A stretch of DNA of 64,000 nt from Smittia aterrima (Eukaryota > Arthropoda > Insecta > Diptera > Chironomidae). The position numbers and the translations under genes are program-made. Where the stretch lies: assembly GCA_033063855.1 (NCBI GenBank), contig CP093829.1:18569537-18633536 (forward strand). Direction: 5' to 3'. Positions 61,674 through 64,000 of the stretch are shown piece by piece; the first letter of the stretch is position 1; each line of letters opens with the position of its first letter. The notes under the pieces were generated by a model that did not search any database, was not told where the DNA came from, and worked only from the letters and a program-made list of their open reading frames with translations.

Positions 61674-64000
61674 TTCGTCAATGTTCTGTTGGAAATATGA
61701 ACGACTGGCTTTTGGGTTCTTATAGAATTTCTTTGAGTTTTTCATAAACTTGGATTGTTTATTTTCAGGTGGAACATTAACCATTAGAAAGGACACACTT
61801 TTTAATACTTTTAACACTTTACTCTGCTTTCACATCAATCATAGTTTTCTTTCACTTTCCTCTAGTCCTTTATCAGTTCTAGAGGAAACGCGTCACTTCC
61901 CGATCGCGACAAATCATAAAACACGAAACACTTTTTGTGAAATACTCTGATCCAAGCTGAATGAATGTTGATTTAGTGCTGTCGACGGTTTTTTTTTATT
62001 TTCGGTCGGCAGTCAAACGTTGATAACCATTCGCCACTTGTTGAGCTCTGAAATGAGTGTGAGAGAGAGAGAAGTGTCGTTAAAAAATGTGTAATTTACA
62101 GTCATTAAGAATTATAAAAAAAAAACTTTGAACAGATTGTGATAAAAACAAAATTTCATTCTCGCACATTTTAGTTTTTTTGATTAGATCGAAAAAAAAA
62201 GGTTTTGTGTCTAATGATAAGAGAATCTCGGGTTTTTCTTTTTCAATCAATACAAACCGCGCAACAAGCATCAAGTTCTTTTATGTCTCGAATCTTGTTT
62301 ACATTTCTGTTTTCACAAACTTACTCGTCACGAACAAAACAATATCTTTCAATTTGGTTGATAAAGAATGACAATCAACGTCACAGTCGACGTCAAAACC
62401 ATGATCGTGAGTAGGTGACAAGAGGCTCAAAGTTGCAGTGAAACGCTCACGCTTAACCGAGTAAAAGGTCTGTTATCATGAGTTACGAATCCATCACGAG
62501 CACAACCGGTAGACTTTGATAAATGATAAGAGATTATTTAATTTGTTGCAAAAGTGAGAATTGGAATGTTTTGAAAGTCTAAAAATATCTTCAGCAAGAG
62601 GGCTTCTTATCATGAACTTGAAAAGAAGAACGATCAATTTTGATGAATGTCTTTCATTGTCGTCCCGAGTATTTTGTCGCTCGTTTTCATTTACGAATTG
62701 CATTTACTGTTAACAACTCTTATCAATCAATTATGGACTCGGAGAAGCAAACTTTGGCCATTTCCTTGAAAGACCTTGTAGTTTTATCCACAAATCAAGT
62801 TCTTGCTTTCAGAAAACTGTTTTCTCAAGCCTGTTTGAATCTTTTTTCGAAATGTTGTAGAATGTGCTCTGATAAAGAAACGGGAAAAGCTTAAGCCTCA
62901 CTCGTTTCAAATAGAAAAGACGAGCGCTTAATGGATCAACCGAGACTTCTAAATGCCTCTCATGTGGGAGAACCTGTTTATCATCATTGAGCCTATTTCA
63001 GAGAATGTTCCCGGATATTTGGTTCTTTGAATTGTTTCAACGTCGAAAATATAAAATACAATCACGCAAGACCAGACCACTGACGGCCCTTTTATTCGAC
63101 CAGCAACTACCTAAATCATCCAAAAAGATCAGTTCTTTGTTATTATTGGGTATTATTGTTGGTTCGCGACTTTATAAGCGAACTCGAAAAAAAAAAGCTG
63201 CGATTAAAGTTTTTCCTCGATTTAATGATACTTCATTATAAAACCTCGACGGCGGTGTGGAAACGAAATATGGAGAATAAAACGATATTGCTGTCGAGTG
63301 TTGAATGGAAATTATATCTAATGCAAATCACCGCATAACACATAGGAGCTTAGATAAATTTAATTTAGATTTCCTTCATCGATTGATGTCTGAAATAATT
63401 CATTTCATATGAGAGAGGTAGCAATCAAGATCTATTTCATCTATGAACTTGAGAGTTACATGAACCTTCTCGTGTAACCACAAAAATGTTAATTGTATCT
63501 CTATAAAGCACAGCATTTTTGCAATCTGATTTGACGCGGTTTCCTTTTGTTTAGTGCTGAGCTTTCGTCGACATTTTTGCCAAAAAAAAGTGGTCGCGAG
63601 TGTGTTGTTTGGTGTTAAACTTAACGATCGGGTAATAGGAACCATGCTCTAAAAAGTCATTACGAGCAATTTTTATCGGCAAATGTTATAGCTTTCGAAT
63701 GGAGATCTGATGACGGACGAAAAATGTTCTCCTCATGTATTTTCCACTTGCACTTTTTTGTGATGTCGGATGAATTCAGAAAATGTTTGAAGAGAATTTT
63801 AATGGCTCCTTTATTTTGCGCTCTCTGTTGTTTTCATTAAATACTGAGAAACGAGTCTGCATTGTGTTCAAATATTTAATTAAAAAATAATACAAGAGCG
63901 TCTAATGGCAGACGAGGCAAACAAAAAAAAACGAAAAGAGATTTGCATAAATTGGATAAAGACCGCAAAATCGAGAAGATCAACGCACAATGCATGGAAG
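61674..64000. other. Upstream region of mtgo
   Basis: Expected to hold the mtgo 5' untranslated sequence and distal promoter. No second gene was recognised up to the window edge; the small open frames present lack domains. Confidence 0.5.
62061..62072 (+). repeat. (GA)6 microsatellite, possible GAGA-type element
   Basis: Six GA units about 390 bases upstream of the 61-kb mtgo start codon. GA tracts near fly promoters can bind GAGA factor; here that is inference only. Confidence 0.55.

Noticed and set aside
61674..61817. Upstream in-frame extension of the 61-kb mtgo exon (Lys-rich)
   Set aside because: A plausible acceptor at 61686-61688 and a strong ATG context at 61673 make the extension more likely intron or untranslated sequence; kept only as an alternative.
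1..64000. tRNA genes, CRISPR arrays, insertion sequences, transposon ends, viral insertions
   Set aside because: None was seen by eye on either strand. A covariance-model tRNA scan, a miRNA hairpin search and a repeat library search would be needed to exclude small or decayed copies.

Overview
The window is insect nuclear DNA, most likely from a lower dipteran such as a midge or midge-like fly. The evidence is spliced genes with standard GT..AG introns of about 55-59 bases between packed exons, an insect-type D1-like dopamine receptor, an FNDC3/'miles to go' gene, AT-rich intergenic DNA and no obvious transposon load. The exact taxon is inference. No bacterial, phage or CRISPR-like feature was seen.

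Three protein-coding genes are supported, all on the minus strand, so they are transcribed from high to low coordinates. (1) 1364-5225: a P4-type ATPase (lipid flippase, ATP11-like class), five exons, about 1211 residues visible. Only the first few N-terminal codons are unplaced. (2) 13053-22587: an orthologue of the dopamine receptor Dop1R1, seven exons, 415 residues visible, covering all seven membrane helices. The exon with the start codon was not found. (3) 26163-61673: an FNDC3-family gene (Drosophila mtgo, 'miles to go'), with nine fibronectin type III domains and a C-terminal membrane anchor. Most of the protein sits in one 3009-base exon. At least two first coding exons (near 61.4 kb and 45.1 kb), and probably a third (near 30.6 kb), feed the shared body in matching reading phase and give different N-termini.

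About 85% of the window is intron or intergenic. The large stretches are 5.6-13.0 kb, 15.9-22.5 kb, 22.6-26.1 kb, 30.7-36.9 kb, 37.1-44.8 kb, 45.3-61.2 kb and 61.7-64 kb. In them I see short microsatellites, scattered chance open frames and a strong excess of the palindrome AAGCTT, but no convincing nested gene, tRNA or mobile element. The genes do not form a pathway: a membrane lipid transporter, a neuronal amine receptor and a secretory-membrane adaptor-like protein.

I found no clearly undescribed biological system. The points most worth following are the alternative N-termini of the FNDC3 gene, the altered membrane-helix-4 motif and serine-rich insert of the flippase, and the AAGCTT excess.
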